Assembly: GCA_030388825.1 (NCBI GenBank)
Contig: CP128835.1
Span: 1,730,001-1,794,000, forward strand
Origin: Rossellomorea sp. AcN35-11
Lineage (GTDB): Bacteria > Bacillota > Bacilli > Bacillales > Bacillaceae_B
Length of the DNA: 64,000 nt
Direction: 5' to 3'
The position numbers were made by a program, and so were the translations under genes. This document shows, piece after piece, positions 55,576-64,000 of the stretch (its first letter is position 1; the number at the start of each line of letters is the position of its first letter). The notes below the pieces were generated by a model. That model saw only the letters and a list, made by a program, of their open reading frames with translations. It made no database searches and had not been told where the DNA came from.

Positions 55576-56106
55576 ATGAAAAAATCTTTATTATTATATA
55601 TGATCATGATGAGTGTATCACTTGGGGCATGTGCCATTGAAAATCCTAAAAAAGTGGAAGTGGACATAAAAAATGAGAACGGAGACTCACTGGGGAAGGC
55701 CATTCTTCAGGAAAAGAGTGATGGGGTGGAGGTCGATTTGGACCTGGAAGGTCTTCCCCCTGGTGAACATGGTATTCACATCCACGAAAAAGGAACCTGT
55801 GAGCGGCCGGATTTTGCATCGGCAGGCAATCATTTCAATCCTGATGATAAACAACATGGATTACTTCATCCGGAGGGAGCCCATGGGGGGGATCTTCCCA
55901 ATATCATTGTCGAGGATGATGGGACATCAAAGGCTAAGCTAATGGCAGGTGGGGTCACTTTGACGAAGGGAAAAACATCCTTGTTCACTAAAGATGGTAC
56001 TTCTTTGGTCATCGATGAAAATAAGGATGATGGTATGACCCAGCCATCAGGTGATTCGGGTAAACGGATAGCATGTGGGGAAATTGTTAGTGACAAGAAA
56101 AAGTAG
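55576..56106 (+). CDS. Cu/Zn superoxide dismutase-like lipoprotein with a missing Cu ligand
   Basis: 176 residues, ATG 55576 after TTGGAGG. Lipobox LGAC (Cys19). SOD fold motifs: HGIHIHEKG (two Cu-type His), GNHFNP (bridging His), [16 protein letters not shown] (Zn ligands), and RIACGEI at the end. The last Cu ligand, normally SLVIH, is Asp here ([10 protein letters not shown]). It is related to B. subtilis YojM, which also lost Cu ligands. It may bind zinc without dismutase activity. Confidence 0.88.
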   Translation: MKKSLLLYMIMMSVSLGACAIENPKKVEVDIKNENGDSLGKAILQEKSDGVEVDLDLEGLPPGEHGIHIHEKGTCERPDFASAGNHFNPDDKQHGLLHPEGAHGGDLPNIIVEDDGTSKAKLMAGGVTLTKGKTSLFTKDGTSLVIDENKDDGMTQPSGDSGKRIACGEIVSDKKK

Positions 56107-56114
56107 TCTGATCG

Positions 56115-56157
56115 AAAAAGGGAAGAGCAGCCACGAAAGACTGCTCTTCCCTTTTTT
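56115..56157 (+). terminator. Bidirectional terminator SOD-like gene / patB
   Basis: AAAAAGGGAAGAGCAG/CTGCTCTTCCCTTTTTT, 16-bp stem between convergent genes. Confidence 0.92.
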
Positions 56158-56158
56158 C

Positions 56159-57323
56159 TTATCCCAATGCCGTTCTCAATCTCTCTAACCCATCCATCAA
56201 TGTTCTTCTTGGGCAGGCAATATTCATTCGGACAAAGCCCTCACCGCCTGAACCATATTTGGTTCCCGGTTCTAACGCAAGTTTTCCTTTATCAAGAAGA
56301 CGTTCCTTTAATTCTTCATCAGAAAGCCCCATCTTTGTACAATCGATCCAAAGCAAATAGGTGCCTTCTGGGTCCACAAGCCGGAGATCAGGAAGGTTTT
56401 TTATGATGAATTCTTTAGTGACTCTTACATTTTCCTGCAAGTATTCCAGTACTTCTTCCAGCCACCCTTCACCATGGCGGTAAGCAGCTTCCATTCCGAC
56501 GATCCCAAATGTGTTGAGGGTGAAGAATCCCTGTTTTTTGTGGATCAGGGCCATTTTTTCCCGGAGGTCCCCATTGGGAGTGATCATCGCTGAAGCCTGA
56601 AGTCCCGCAAGGTTGAAGGTTTTACTTGGGGCGATGCAGGTGATCGTCATATCCTTGAATGCGTCGTCAAGGGATGCCACGGGTATGTGTGTATGGGGTT
56701 TGAAGACGAGATCCGAATGGATTTCATCCGACACGATGACGACATTGTACTTTCGGCACAATTGAGCCATCTTTGTTAATTCGTCCTTTGTCCATACACG
56801 TCCGCTGGGATTATGGGGATTACATAATAAGAAAAGCTTCACCCCCGATTTTAAGGATTCTTCAAACGCTCCAAAGTCAATCGTATAACTTCCGTCATGA
56901 TAAACTAATGGAGAATTGACGATTACCCTGTCATTGTCCTCCACCAGGCTGAAAAAAGGGGTATAGACAGGAGATTGCACGAGCACTTTATCTCCAGGAA
57001 CGGTAAGGGCTTGGATAACGGTTGATATGGCTGGCACGACACCTGGACTGTACTGCAGCCACGATTCCTCTATGTTCCATCCATGCCGTTTCAGGACCCA
57101 GTCTTTCATACTGGATGCTTGCACCTTCCCCGACGAATGTATAGCCGAAGATTCCGTGTTTCAACCTCTCATGGAGGGAATCCAGTACCTCCTGTGGAGG
57201 AAGGAAATCCATATCTGCCACCCACATAGGCAGTACATCATCTTTTCCAAATACTGTTTTCGTCATGTCCCACTTCACGGAAGAGGATCCTTTTCGGTTA
57301 ATCAGTTCTTCAAATCGACTCAC
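56159..57323 (-). pseudogene. patB: PatB/MalY-type cystathionine beta-lyase (PLP), one frameshift
   Basis: Two minus frames make about 388 residues of the MalY/PatB C-S lyase family. GTG 57323 (MSRFEELINRKG...) follows AAAGGGGAAC. N-terminal MWVADMDF is the family hallmark. PLP Lys lies in APSKTFNLAGL, with CNPHNPSGRVW and VSDEIHSDL before it. The joint near 57113-57118 (GGAT) needs one base removed, restoring GYTFVGEGAS...SMKDWVLKRHGW. PatB cleaves cystathionine and S-alkyl cysteines; in B. subtilis it lies beside kinB. Confidence 0.88.
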
Positions 57324-57653
57324 GGGATGTTCCCCTTTCAATTATGTATTTATTAGTATCATCATATGATGTATTTGAGAAAGATGAAAATGTTTTGTTT
57401 GATCCTCATGTAACGGGTCACCTTTCTGATTATGGGAGAAACCAATGAAGCCCTTGAAGACACTTCAAACATGGGATCCCTTATAGATTGGTGACGAAGG
57501 ATGAGTCACAGAAATGGCAGCCGTGAGCCCTTTGATGAAGATGTATGTATGAGTTCACTTTGGAATGGGCTTGGAATGAAGGATAGTATGCATCTGTCAG
57601 ATACGTTTTTCCAAGGAGTATGTGCTCCATTTCATACAAAAAGGGACTTCTCC
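57324..57653. other. Intergenic region patB-yugF
   Basis: About 330 bases. A small + frame (57501-57698) has only a weak ribosome-binding site (GAAGG) and overlaps the yugF end; not called. A hairpin AAAAAGGGACTT...AAAGTCCTTTTTT spans about 57641-57693, overlapping the yugF stop, and may terminate + strand transcription. Confidence 0.4.
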
Positions 57654-58563
57654 CTACGTTTCAGAAATGAGCGTCTGGGAAAGTCCTTTTTTGAATAAGG
57701 GCTGGGTTTCTTTACGTCCGAAAGGTTCTTCCGTACTGGCAGAAACAAATTGTTGGATATGTTCCAACACTTCCAAAGGCCTCTCTTCAGGTACGAGATG
57801 CCCCGTTTCTTCCAAAACCACCATCCTCGAGTTCGGGATATCCTGTTTCAACCTATGCCCAGTAGTGATCGGCACGACTCTGTCATGCTCTCCCCAAACA
57901 AGCAGGCATGGTGTATCGATATTGCGTAGGTCGTTTTCTGATAAATCCCCTTCACGATCTCGGATCATCCTCGTTAAGGCCCTGAAAATATCCTCTTCCA
58001 GAAAAGGCTTCAGATAACCGAACATCATTTCATCATCGATCATTGTAGCGTCATGGACGACATTTTCAAGATTTCTCCGTACCCCTGAACGAGTAAGCCA
58101 CAATTTGACATACAGATGGAAGAAGGGGATGTGACTGAGCATCGTGACTGGCCAATTCATTCTCTTGAGATAGCCGGAACTGCAAAGGAGAACGCCTTTC
58201 TCGACCAGGGAGGGTGCTTTCTTCATCACGTTCAGAGCGATCTGTCCTCCCATGGAATGGCCTGTCAAATGGATATTGGTTACCTTCAAATGGTCCAGTA
58301 AGGCAATGACCGTATTCGCCAGGTTGTCATATGAATAGACGAATCGATTATTTTTTTCGCTGTTCCCAAAGGGCGGAAGATCGATTGAAATGACGTTATA
58401 ATTTTCTTTCAAAAGGGGAGTAAGCCGTCTAAAGCTGAACGTTGATGATAGAAATCCATGAAGAAGGACGAAGGTTTCTGCTAGCTTCAGGATGCTGATG
58501 ATGTTCAAAATAGACATTGGCACCGTTCACCTGCACCACTTTGGCAAAATCTTGTTCTTGCAT
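57654..58563 (-). pseudogene. yugF: YugF, alpha/beta hydrolase, one frameshift near N-terminus
   Basis: The true start is ATG 58563 (MQEQDFAKVVQVNGANVYFE) after AAAGGAG. The reading then changes frame near 58475-58481, one base too many, before ETFVLLHGFLSSTFSFRRLTPLL. The rest matches B. subtilis YugF, with the nucleophile elbow GHSMGGQIAL, Asp in WGEHDRVVP, and His in TGHLVPEE. The C-terminus is about 20 residues longer than B. subtilis. About 302 residues in total. Esterase or lipase-type hydrolase; substrate unknown. Confidence 0.85.
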
Positions 58564-58761
58564 ACTTCGTCACTCCTTTCTAACGGTTTACAGGTATTTT
58601 ACCCCCATATTTGCATTTAACACCCGGAATTGAAAGTTGTAACATATCCCATTTTAAGGGAGGAATTGGGGGAAGATAGGCTTAATATGATAGGTCCCTG
58701 TTTTTATAATGGATACTTCTGATATAATATAACCATTTAGTGGTGATGAGGAGGAAGTAGT

Positions 58762-59262
58762 ATGCAACTGAGAGAAATGGAGCTTGATTTGTTAAGGATC
58801 CTGCAGAAAGATGCAAGGATTTCCCCAGAGAATATAGCTAAAATGCTTCAAGTGACAAAAGACGAAATAGAGGCAGCTATAGAAAAGCTTGAAAAAGACA
58901 ATGTTCTTGTCAGATACAGTTCCGTTGTGGATTGGTCGAAGGTGGAGGGTCATGAAGGGGTGACCGCCATGATCGATGTGAAAGTAGCTCCCAAAAGAGG
59001 TGTGGGATTTGATGAAGTCGCCCACCGAATTTACCGTTATAAAGAAGTAAAGAGCGTCTACCTGATGTCCGGTGCGTATGATCTGTCCGTGACAGTCGAA
59101 GGCCGGTCCATGCATGAGGTGGCTACCTTTGTATCTGAGAAGCTTTCTACTTTGGATTCTGTATTATCGACAACGACTCATTTTCAATTGAAAAAATATA
59201 AGCATGATGGAACCATCTTTGGCGATCATGAAGAAGATAAACGAATTGTGGTGTCACCATGA
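58762..59262 (+). CDS. yugG: Lrp/AsnC-family regulator (YugG/AlaR)
   Basis: 166 residues. N-terminal AsnC HTH: LDLLRILQKDARISPENIAKML with recognition helix up to about residue 45. C-terminal RAM domain: GAYDLSVTVEGRSMHEV. The last bases overlap the next start (ATGA). In B. subtilis YugG/AlaR activates alaT, the next gene, in response to alanine. AGGAGGAAG precedes ATG. Confidence 0.92.
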   Translation: MQLREMELDLLRILQKDARISPENIAKMLQVTKDEIEAAIEKLEKDNVLVRYSSVVDWSKVEGHEGVTAMIDVKVAPKRGVGFDEVAHRIYRYKEVKSVYLMSGAYDLSVTVEGRSMHEVATFVSEKLSTLDSVLSTTTHFQLKKYKHDGTIFGDHEEDKRIVVSP

Positions 59263-60428
59263 CAACAAAGACATCCTACATATCACAATCCGTAAAAAAC
59301 TTAAAGCCTTCAGGCATTCGGAAATTCTTTGATTTGGCTGCGAATATGGAAGGGGTCATTTCATTAGGGGTGGGGGAACCGGATTTCATTACCTCCTGGA
59401 CGGTCAGGGAGGCTGCTATTCTCTCCCTGGAACAGGGGTACACCTCTTATACAGCAAATGCTGGTTTATTGGAGCTCCGTGAGAAGATTGCCTTGTACAT
59501 GAAAGAGGGATACTCTGTAGATTACGACCCTGCTAATGAGATCATCGTGACAGTGGGTGCCTCTCAGGCACTTGATATCAGTATGAGGGCGATCATCGAT
59601 CAGGGAGATGAAGTCATTGTGGTGGAGCCCGGTTTCGTTTCCTATGTCCCCCTTGTGCAACTGGCAGGAGGAGTACCTATAACGGTTGAAACCAAACCTG
59701 AACACGGCTTTAAACTCACAGCCGAAGAACTGGAGGAAGCCATCACCCCCCGAACAAAAGCCGTCCTGCTATGTTCACCTAATAATCCGACAGGGACGGT
59801 CCTTGAAAGAGAGAATCTTGAGGAACTGGCTGAAGTGATTAGAAAGCATGACCTGGTGGTGCTGTCTGACGAAATATACTCTGAGCTTGCCTATGATGAG
59901 CGGCACGTTTCAATCGCTTCTTTAGATGATATGAGAAAACGCACCATCGTCATCAACGGGTTCTCAAAAGGGTTCGCCATGACGGGCTGGAGATTGGGGT
60001 ATATATGTGCACCTGAGGAAATCGCTTCTTCATTATTGAAAATTCATCAATATGCCATGATGTGTGCGTCCACGCCTGCTCAGTATGCAGCTGTGGAGGC
60101 ACTTGATAAAGGAATGGATGACGTTCTGGAAATGAAGAGAAGTTACCGTCATCGCCGCCACTATTTTGTCGACTCCCTGAATGAAATGGGATTAACCTGT
60201 CACACACCTGGAGGAGCTTTCTATGCATTTCCTTCCATCGAGAAGACAGGAATGTCGTCAGAGGAATTCGCAGAAAAGCTCCTCATGGAAGAAAAAGTCG
60301 CCGTTGTACCTGGAAATGTATTCGGTAAAGGTGGAGAAGGGCATATCCGGTGCTCCTATGCGTCCAGTATGGAACAGCTGCAGGAAGCCGTGAAGCGGAT
60401 TAAGCGGTTTGTCGAGAATCATAGTTGA
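59259..60428 (+). CDS. yugH: Class I aminotransferase, alanine transaminase type (YugH/AlaT)
   Basis: 389 residues, fold-type I PLP enzyme. PLP Lys in INGFSKGFAMTGWRLGY, preceded by CSPNNPTGTVL and VVLSDEIYSELAY. The arginine binding substrate carboxylate is in HIRCSYA. Overlaps yugG by four bases. In B. subtilis YugH (AlaT) makes alanine from pyruvate. Ends at a strong terminator. Confidence 0.93.
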   Translation: MTTKTSYISQSVKNLKPSGIRKFFDLAANMEGVISLGVGEPDFITSWTVREAAILSLEQGYTSYTANAGLLELREKIALYMKEGYSVDYDPANEIIVTVGASQALDISMRAIIDQGDEVIVVEPGFVSYVPLVQLAGGVPITVETKPEHGFKLTAEELEEAITPRTKAVLLCSPNNPTGTVLERENLEELAEVIRKHDLVVLSDEIYSELAYDERHVSIASLDDMRKRTIVINGFSKGFAMTGWRLGYICAPEEIASSLLKIHQYAMMCASTPAQYAAVEALDKGMDDVLEMKRSYRHRRHYFVDSLNEMGLTCHTPGGAFYAFPSIEKTGMSSEEFAEKLLMEEKVAVVPGNVFGKGGEGHIRCSYASSMEQLQEAVKRIKRFVENHS

Positions 60429-60438
60429 GATAAGAAAG

Positions 60439-60482
60439 GGTGGCGGGCACAAACCATGCGTTTTGTGCCCGCCACCTTTTTT
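60439..60482 (+). terminator. Terminator of yugGH
   Basis: A perfect 15-bp GC-rich stem GGTGGCGGGCACAAA/TTTGTGCCCGCCACC, T6. Confidence 0.93.
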
Positions 60483-60611
60483 AAAGACAAAAAAAATAGG
60501 ACGATAAACTATCGTCCAAAAAGTGAAAACAAAAGGGGGAATACTTAGAAAGCTTATTTACAGTATGATCCCATTGACCACTTTCTATACATCTTTTTTA
60601 AATAAATCGTT

Positions 60612-60983
60612 TTATATTTGGTTCTTTTCATATTTCAACTCATATAACATTTGCATCACACGCAGGAAATCATCCTCAGAAAATTCCTTCGCCTTACGGA
60701 GGATCAGCTTCGTACGCTTTGGCCCCAGTTCTTTGATCAGCTGTTCCATTTCAGCATCAACGCCTGTTGGAGGATGATCCTTTACTTCCCGTTCCAAAAG
60801 CTCAGAAGCCGGTATATCAAGAACCGTTGAAAGCTTTAAAATCGTTTGTGTATCAGGGATTTGTATATCAGCTTCGTACTTCTCAATCGTCTTTGTACCT
60901 AGTCTGGCTTTTAAAGCAAGCTCCTGCTGAGACAATTTCCGTTCTTCCCGTACCCGTTTTAAATTCTCGCCAAAGTGTGACAT
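60612..60983 (-). CDS. XRE-family transcriptional regulator
   Basis: 123 residues. HTH at residues about 16-45 (KLSQQELALKARLGTKTIEKYEADIQIP), then a short helix-rich C-terminus (ELGPKRTKLILRKAKEFSEDDFLRVMQMLYELKYE). GGGAGGGAC precedes ATG 60983. Resembles small SinR-like/ImmR-like factors in Bacillaceae. It is not in an obvious operon with the SNF gene downstream (about 130 bases away from the 61083 hairpin). Confidence 0.86.
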   Translation of the reverse strand: MSHFGENLKRVREERKLSQQELALKARLGTKTIEKYEADIQIPDTQTILKLSTVLDIPASELLEREVKDHPPTGVDAEMEQLIKELGPKRTKLILRKAKEFSEDDFLRVMQMLYELKYEKNQI

Positions 60984-61082
60984 CCTAAAGTCCCTCCCTA
61001 TAAAATACCTTCCTTATAACTATAGTTTATCATCATTTGGAAAAAAATAGCCCGCCTTTCCGTGAACAAAATGTTAAAAATA

Positions 61083-61110
61083 AAAGGCCCGTCTAAAGGG
61101 ACGGGCCTCT
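61083..61110 (-). terminator. Terminator of minus-strand NSS transporter
   Basis: AGGCCCGTC/GACGGGCCT with a small loop; T-rich on the minus strand (TTTTATTTTT). Confidence 0.85.
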
Positions 61111-61113
61111 CAC

Positions 61114-62442
61114 TTAAGATATGAAAACCAAAATAATCGCCACCGGTACAATGTACCGTAATAGAAAGATCCAGCTGTTGAACAATGCCGGTGATATGGA
61201 CGACCCTGATTGGATCTCGCTCCATACGTCCTCCCGCTTTAACCGGTAGGAAACGAATATACTGATAAGCAATGCCCCTATCGGCAGCCCGAAATTACTC
61301 GTCATGTAATCGGCAAAGTCAAAAAAGTTCTTCCCTTGTATCAGGAAATCATCGAACACCCCAAATGATAGTGCGCTTGGTATACCGGCAAAGAACACAA
61401 GGATCCCGATCAGCCAAGTAAACGGCTTTCGTCGGGATTGATTGCCTTTAGACAACGCAGCCACTCCGATTTCAAGTATGGAGAAAGCGGATGTCAACGT
61501 TGCAAACAGCAGGAGAATAAGGAAGACGGTTAAGAAGATACCGCCAAAGGCAATTTCATTGAACACGGCAGGCAGGACGACAAAAGCAATCCCCGGACCT
61601 TCATCAGGCTTAAAGCCAAGTGCATACACAGCAGGGAAAATGACCAATCCAGCCAATAGGGAGATGAAAATATTCAATCCCGATACACTGATGGCGGACC
61701 TTGGCATACTGTCCTGCTTTGAAAGGTAAGATGCATAGGTCACCATGACGGAAAGTCCAACAGTCAAAGCGAAGAATGCCTGTCCCAGTGCAAGCAGAAC
61801 CGTTTCTCCGGTGAGGTAGCTCCAGTCTGGAAACAGTAAGAAACGTACGCCTTCCATTGCTCCTTCCAGGGTAAGTGATCTGATGACTAAAATAATGAAT
61901 AAAATGAATAATGCCGGCATCATATAACGACTTGCACGCTCAATTCCTTTTTGAATCCCGCCCTGTACCACCAGTACGGTCATGACAATAAAGAGGAATT
62001 GACTAATCAGCACTTCCATAGGATTGGCAATGATGCTTCCGAATAAGGCACCATATTCCTCTTGGGTTTTCCCGATCAATGAGCCTGTGACACTCCGCAT
62101 CAAATAAGAAAGGATCCATCCTCCAACAACGCTGTAAAAGGATAATATGATAAAAGACACAACCGTTCCTAAATAGCCGATCCAATGCCAATAGGAATGG
62201 GGTGCTAACTTTTTATAAGAAGTAACGGCATCTGCTCCGGCTCGTCTGCCGATGACAAACTCTGCGAGAAGGATTGGTGCTCCGATTAAAACGGTGAAAA
62301 GAATGAAGAGTAAGAAAAAGACCCCCCCTCCGTTTGCTCCAGCCATATATGGGAATTTCCAAATGGCACCAAGTCCGATAGCAGAACCTGCAGCAGCCAG
62401 GATAAAGCCGAGCTTAGAAGTCCATTGTTCTTTTTTGACCAT
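61114..62442 (-). CDS. Na+-dependent transporter, NSS/SNF family
   Basis: 442 residues, about eleven to twelve helices. TM1 motif GSAIGLGAIWKFPYMAG; a Trp/Lys variant of the site differs from the 2827 paralogue (GNIWRFP). No 35-residue small subunit follows: 61085-61113 is only a terminator. So it uses the single-protein form. Substrate probably an amino acid. AAAGGAGG precedes ATG. Confidence 0.9.
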   Translation of the reverse strand: MVKKEQWTSKLGFILAAAGSAIGLGAIWKFPYMAGANGGGVFFLLFILFTVLIGAPILLAEFVIGRRAGADAVTSYKKLAPHSYWHWIGYLGTVVSFIILSFYSVVGGWILSYLMRSVTGSLIGKTQEEYGALFGSIIANPMEVLISQFLFIVMTVLVVQGGIQKGIERASRYMMPALFILFIILVIRSLTLEGAMEGVRFLLFPDWSYLTGETVLLALGQAFFALTVGLSVMVTYASYLSKQDSMPRSAISVSGLNIFISLLAGLVIFPAVYALGFKPDEGPGIAFVVLPAVFNEIAFGGIFLTVFLILLLFATLTSAFSILEIGVAALSKGNQSRRKPFTWLIGILVFFAGIPSALSFGVFDDFLIQGKNFFDFADYMTSNFGLPIGALLISIFVSYRLKREDVWSEIQSGSSISPALFNSWIFLLRYIVPVAIILVFIS

Positions 62443-62773
62443 ACATAAAATCCTCCTTTCAAAAATTAAGATTTTTCAATCGTACTATGTTTTGAACCCT
62501 CTGTACACCGGAATTTTAAATTTTCAATATATAAGAAATGTGAGAAAGATGATGCTTCCTGGAGGATCAAACAGACCCATTTCCATTTATTATGTGTGAA
62601 AACGCTTCAAATCATTAAAATCAACCTAATATCTAGAAAATCAGTTAAAAATATGAGGATTGGGCTGGAATTTTATCTGAAATGTAGTATACTGATTGTA
62701 ACAAAACGTTCACAAATTATTCTTTTTTTAGCCATAATTGAAAGCGTTTACTAATGGAATGGAGGAATCGGAG
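62443..62773. other. Divergent intergenic region with cre-like site
   Basis: About 330 bases between the NSS gene and the small membrane gene. Contains TTGAAAGCGTTTACT at 62738-62752. No ORF seen. Confidence 0.45.
62738..62752 (+). promoter_or_regulatory. Candidate cre (CcpA) site
   Basis: TTGAAAGCGTTTACT matches the WTGAAARCGYTTWCA cre consensus at 14 of 15 positions. It lies just upstream of the ATG at 62774, a typical repression position. Confidence 0.5.
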
Positions 62774-63061
62774 ATGGATGTATTTCTTGTATATCTCTTT
62801 ATCGCAACGGCAACTCCCTTATTTCTATGGATAGAACATCGGAAATGGGCGATTATTCATATCCCGTTTGTTATCGCTTTGTGGGCAATATTCATCTATT
62901 ATGTCGCCGTTCCCGAGCTTGGAGGATGGGGACATGTAACCCTTTGGAGCCTGTTTGTTGCAAATCTGGCATTCGCCCATTTTGCAGCCTTCATGTTATA
63001 CGCAGTCCCATTTATCCAAAAGCAGAAAAAGAAAAAAGAATTCACGGTCAAGAAAGTTTAG
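62774..63061 (+). CDS. Hypothetical small membrane protein
   Basis: 95 residues, ATG 62774 after TGGAGGAATCGG (the upstream ATG 62738 overlaps the cre-like site). Three hydrophobic segments: VFLVYLFIATATPLFLWI, WAIIHIPFVIALWAIFIYYV, FVANLAFAHFAAFMLYAVPF; a Lys-rich tail. Family not recognised. Confidence 0.73.
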   Translation: MDVFLVYLFIATATPLFLWIEHRKWAIIHIPFVIALWAIFIYYVAVPELGGWGHVTLWSLFVANLAFAHFAAFMLYAVPFIQKQKKKKEFTVKKV

Positions 63062-63097
63062 CCTGATCCGATATTTTTCGGGTCAGGTTTTTTTATT
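63062..63097 (+). terminator. Terminator of small membrane gene
   Basis: CCTGATCCGA/TCGGGTCAGG then T7. Confidence 0.87.
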
Positions 63098-63333
63098 TGT
63101 TTTTTGGACATCATCACGGACAGAAAGGGGATGCCAATTGACAATTAAACCACCAACTTCATGAATCTTTGAGAACACGCATAGAGAATGGAGTCATATC
63201 CCTTTATAAATACAGCTTTGCCTGTGTTTTAATAACTTTCCTAATTGGGAACCATAATGAGTGAGAATGCAATGATAGATGAAATATAGATAGGATGATC
63301 AGGTAGAAATTCAGGTGGAAATCTAATAAACTT

Positions 63334-63362
63334 TTGCCGGATTGCGATTTCTATGATATAAT
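63334..63362 (+). promoter_or_regulatory. SigA-type promoter of yugI
   Basis: TTGCCG (63334-63339), 17 bases, TATAAT (63357-63362), 52 bases before ATG 63414. The 63098-63333 stretch upstream holds nothing I recognise. Confidence 0.6.
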
Positions 63363-63413
63363 CTACAATTGCGTGTAAAGACGAAAAATAATATATATAC
63401 TAGGAGTGTTACC

Positions 63414-63830
63414 ATGACTACAAAATTTGAAACAGGAAGTGTTGTAACAGGTAAAGTTACAGGCATTCAACCATACGGTGCATTCGTTGCACTTGACGAA
63501 GAAACTCAAGGATTAGTTCATATCTCTGAAATCACTCACGGCTTTGTTAAAGACGTTAGCGAGCACCTTTCAGTAGGCGACGAAGTAAAGGTTAAAGTAT
63601 TATCAGTTGACGAAGCAGCTGGTAAAATCAGCCTTTCTATCCGTGCTACTGAAGAAGCTCCAGCAGCACCTCAAGCAAAACCTGCTGCAGCGAAAAAACC
63701 TCGCCGTCAAGGTCAAGGAAGTGTGAAGCAAGCAAGCGAAGAAACTACACCTGCAGGCTTCAACACTCTTAAAGACAAACTTGAAGAGTGGATTGAACAA
63801 TCAGAACGCGAAGATCTAATCAAGAAATAA
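63414..63830 (+). CDS. yugI: YugI, S1 RNA-binding general stress protein 13
   Basis: 138 residues. S1 domain at residues 5-75: GSVVTGKVTGIQPYGAFVALDE, LVHISEIT, GDEVKVKVLSVD. An Ala/Pro/Lys-rich basic linker (about 76-110) and a short helical tail follow. It binds RNA or ribosomes in the family (GSP13). ATG 63414 after AGGAGTG (the frame opens at 63369 but without a start signal). Followed by a terminator. Confidence 0.93.
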   Translation: MTTKFETGSVVTGKVTGIQPYGAFVALDEETQGLVHISEITHGFVKDVSEHLSVGDEVKVKVLSVDEAAGKISLSIRATEEAPAAPQAKPAAAKKPRRQGQGSVKQASEETTPAGFNTLKDKLEEWIEQSEREDLIKK

Positions 63831-63843
63831 TAGCATCGAGAAA

Positions 63844-63872
63844 AACTGTCCGTTTTGAACGGGCAGTTTTTT
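63844..63872 (+). terminator. Terminator of yugI
   Basis: AAACTGTCCGTT/AACGGGCAGTTT with G-U pair, T7. Confidence 0.83.
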
Positions 63873-63964
63873 TATTTTAAGTCCACCTCTTTGAAAAGAG
63901 GATTTCAGCCATGCGGTATAAAATAGTATAGGGAAAAGGAAAGCGATTGAGAGGTGGGAGCTAG

Positions 63965-64000
63965 TTGCGAGCCAAAATCAGCGATTTATTAGCAGGGAAT
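63965..64000 (+). CDS. Start of next gene, truncated by window edge
   Basis: TTG 63965 preceded by GAGGTGGGAG begins MRAKISDLLAGN and runs off the window. Twelve codons are too few to name a family. Confidence 0.4.
   Translation, partial: MRAKISDLLAGN

Noticed and set aside
57501..57698. 65-codon + frame between patB and yugF
   Set aside because: Weak start signal, no recognisable family, overlaps the yugF end and a hairpin.

Overview
This window is a chromosomal segment of an endospore-forming Bacillaceae (Firmicutes) bacterium. Most genes match the Bacillus subtilis order yunB-lytH-lipA-yutC-yutD-yutE-yutF-yutG-yutH-yutI-yuzD-yutJ-yuzB-yutM-yumC-yumB-yuiA-yuiB-yuiC-yuiD-yuiE-yuiF, then yuzC-yuxO-mrpGFEDCBA-yufK-pbpD-yuxJ-kapD-kapB-patB-yugF-yugG-yugH-yugI. 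Product calls come from reading the proteins against remembered family sequences; no database search was run. I saw no rRNA, tRNA, CRISPR array, insertion sequence or prophage.

Layout. 1-4.5 kb: the end of yunB, a lysine riboswitch with terminator driving an NhaC-type transporter, and a two-part Na+-dependent amino-acid transporter whose 35-residue small subunit is easily missed. 4.5-16.7 kb: the lytH/lipA/yut block (lipoylation, spore coat, Fe-S carriers, HAD and PGP phosphatases). It is interrupted at 10.0-11.3 kb by a patch holding a candidate small RNA, an XRE regulator, a 40-codon Sda-like kinase inhibitor with an apparent ATC start, and a large palindrome. 16.9-25.3 kb: an accessory stretch of small membrane proteins, an orphan anti-sigma-like protein, a PLC-like hydrolase, YunG, an aldo/keto reductase, a GNAT, Fra/YdeI-like proteins, a nucleotidyltransferase and a methyltransferase. 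25.4-40 kb: redox enzymes (yumC, yumB), the yui genes, and small Gly/Tyr-rich or coat-like proteins. 40-48.4 kb: yuxO and the complete seven-gene Mrp Na+/H+ antiporter operon. 49-64 kb: cell wall (pbpD), sporulation-associated kapB/kapD without kinB, a lipoprotein cyclophilin, a SOD-like lipoprotein lacking a copper ligand, patB, alaR/alaT-like genes, a second NSS transporter and yugI.

The genes suggest a sporulating, sodium-handling aerobe: Mrp antiporter, two NSS symporters, NhaC-type and YuiF carriers, and two NDH-2-like dehydrogenases. The most striking feature is technical or evolutionary. At least fourteen single-base frameshifts, nearly all an extra base in or beside a homopolymer, and one in-frame stop break otherwise well-conserved genes. 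I annotate these as single interrupted genes. Sequencing error is the simplest explanation.

The most interesting biological candidates are the 10.0-11.3 kb sRNA/XRE/sda patch, the loss of kinB beside kapB, and the orphan anti-sigma-like gene.
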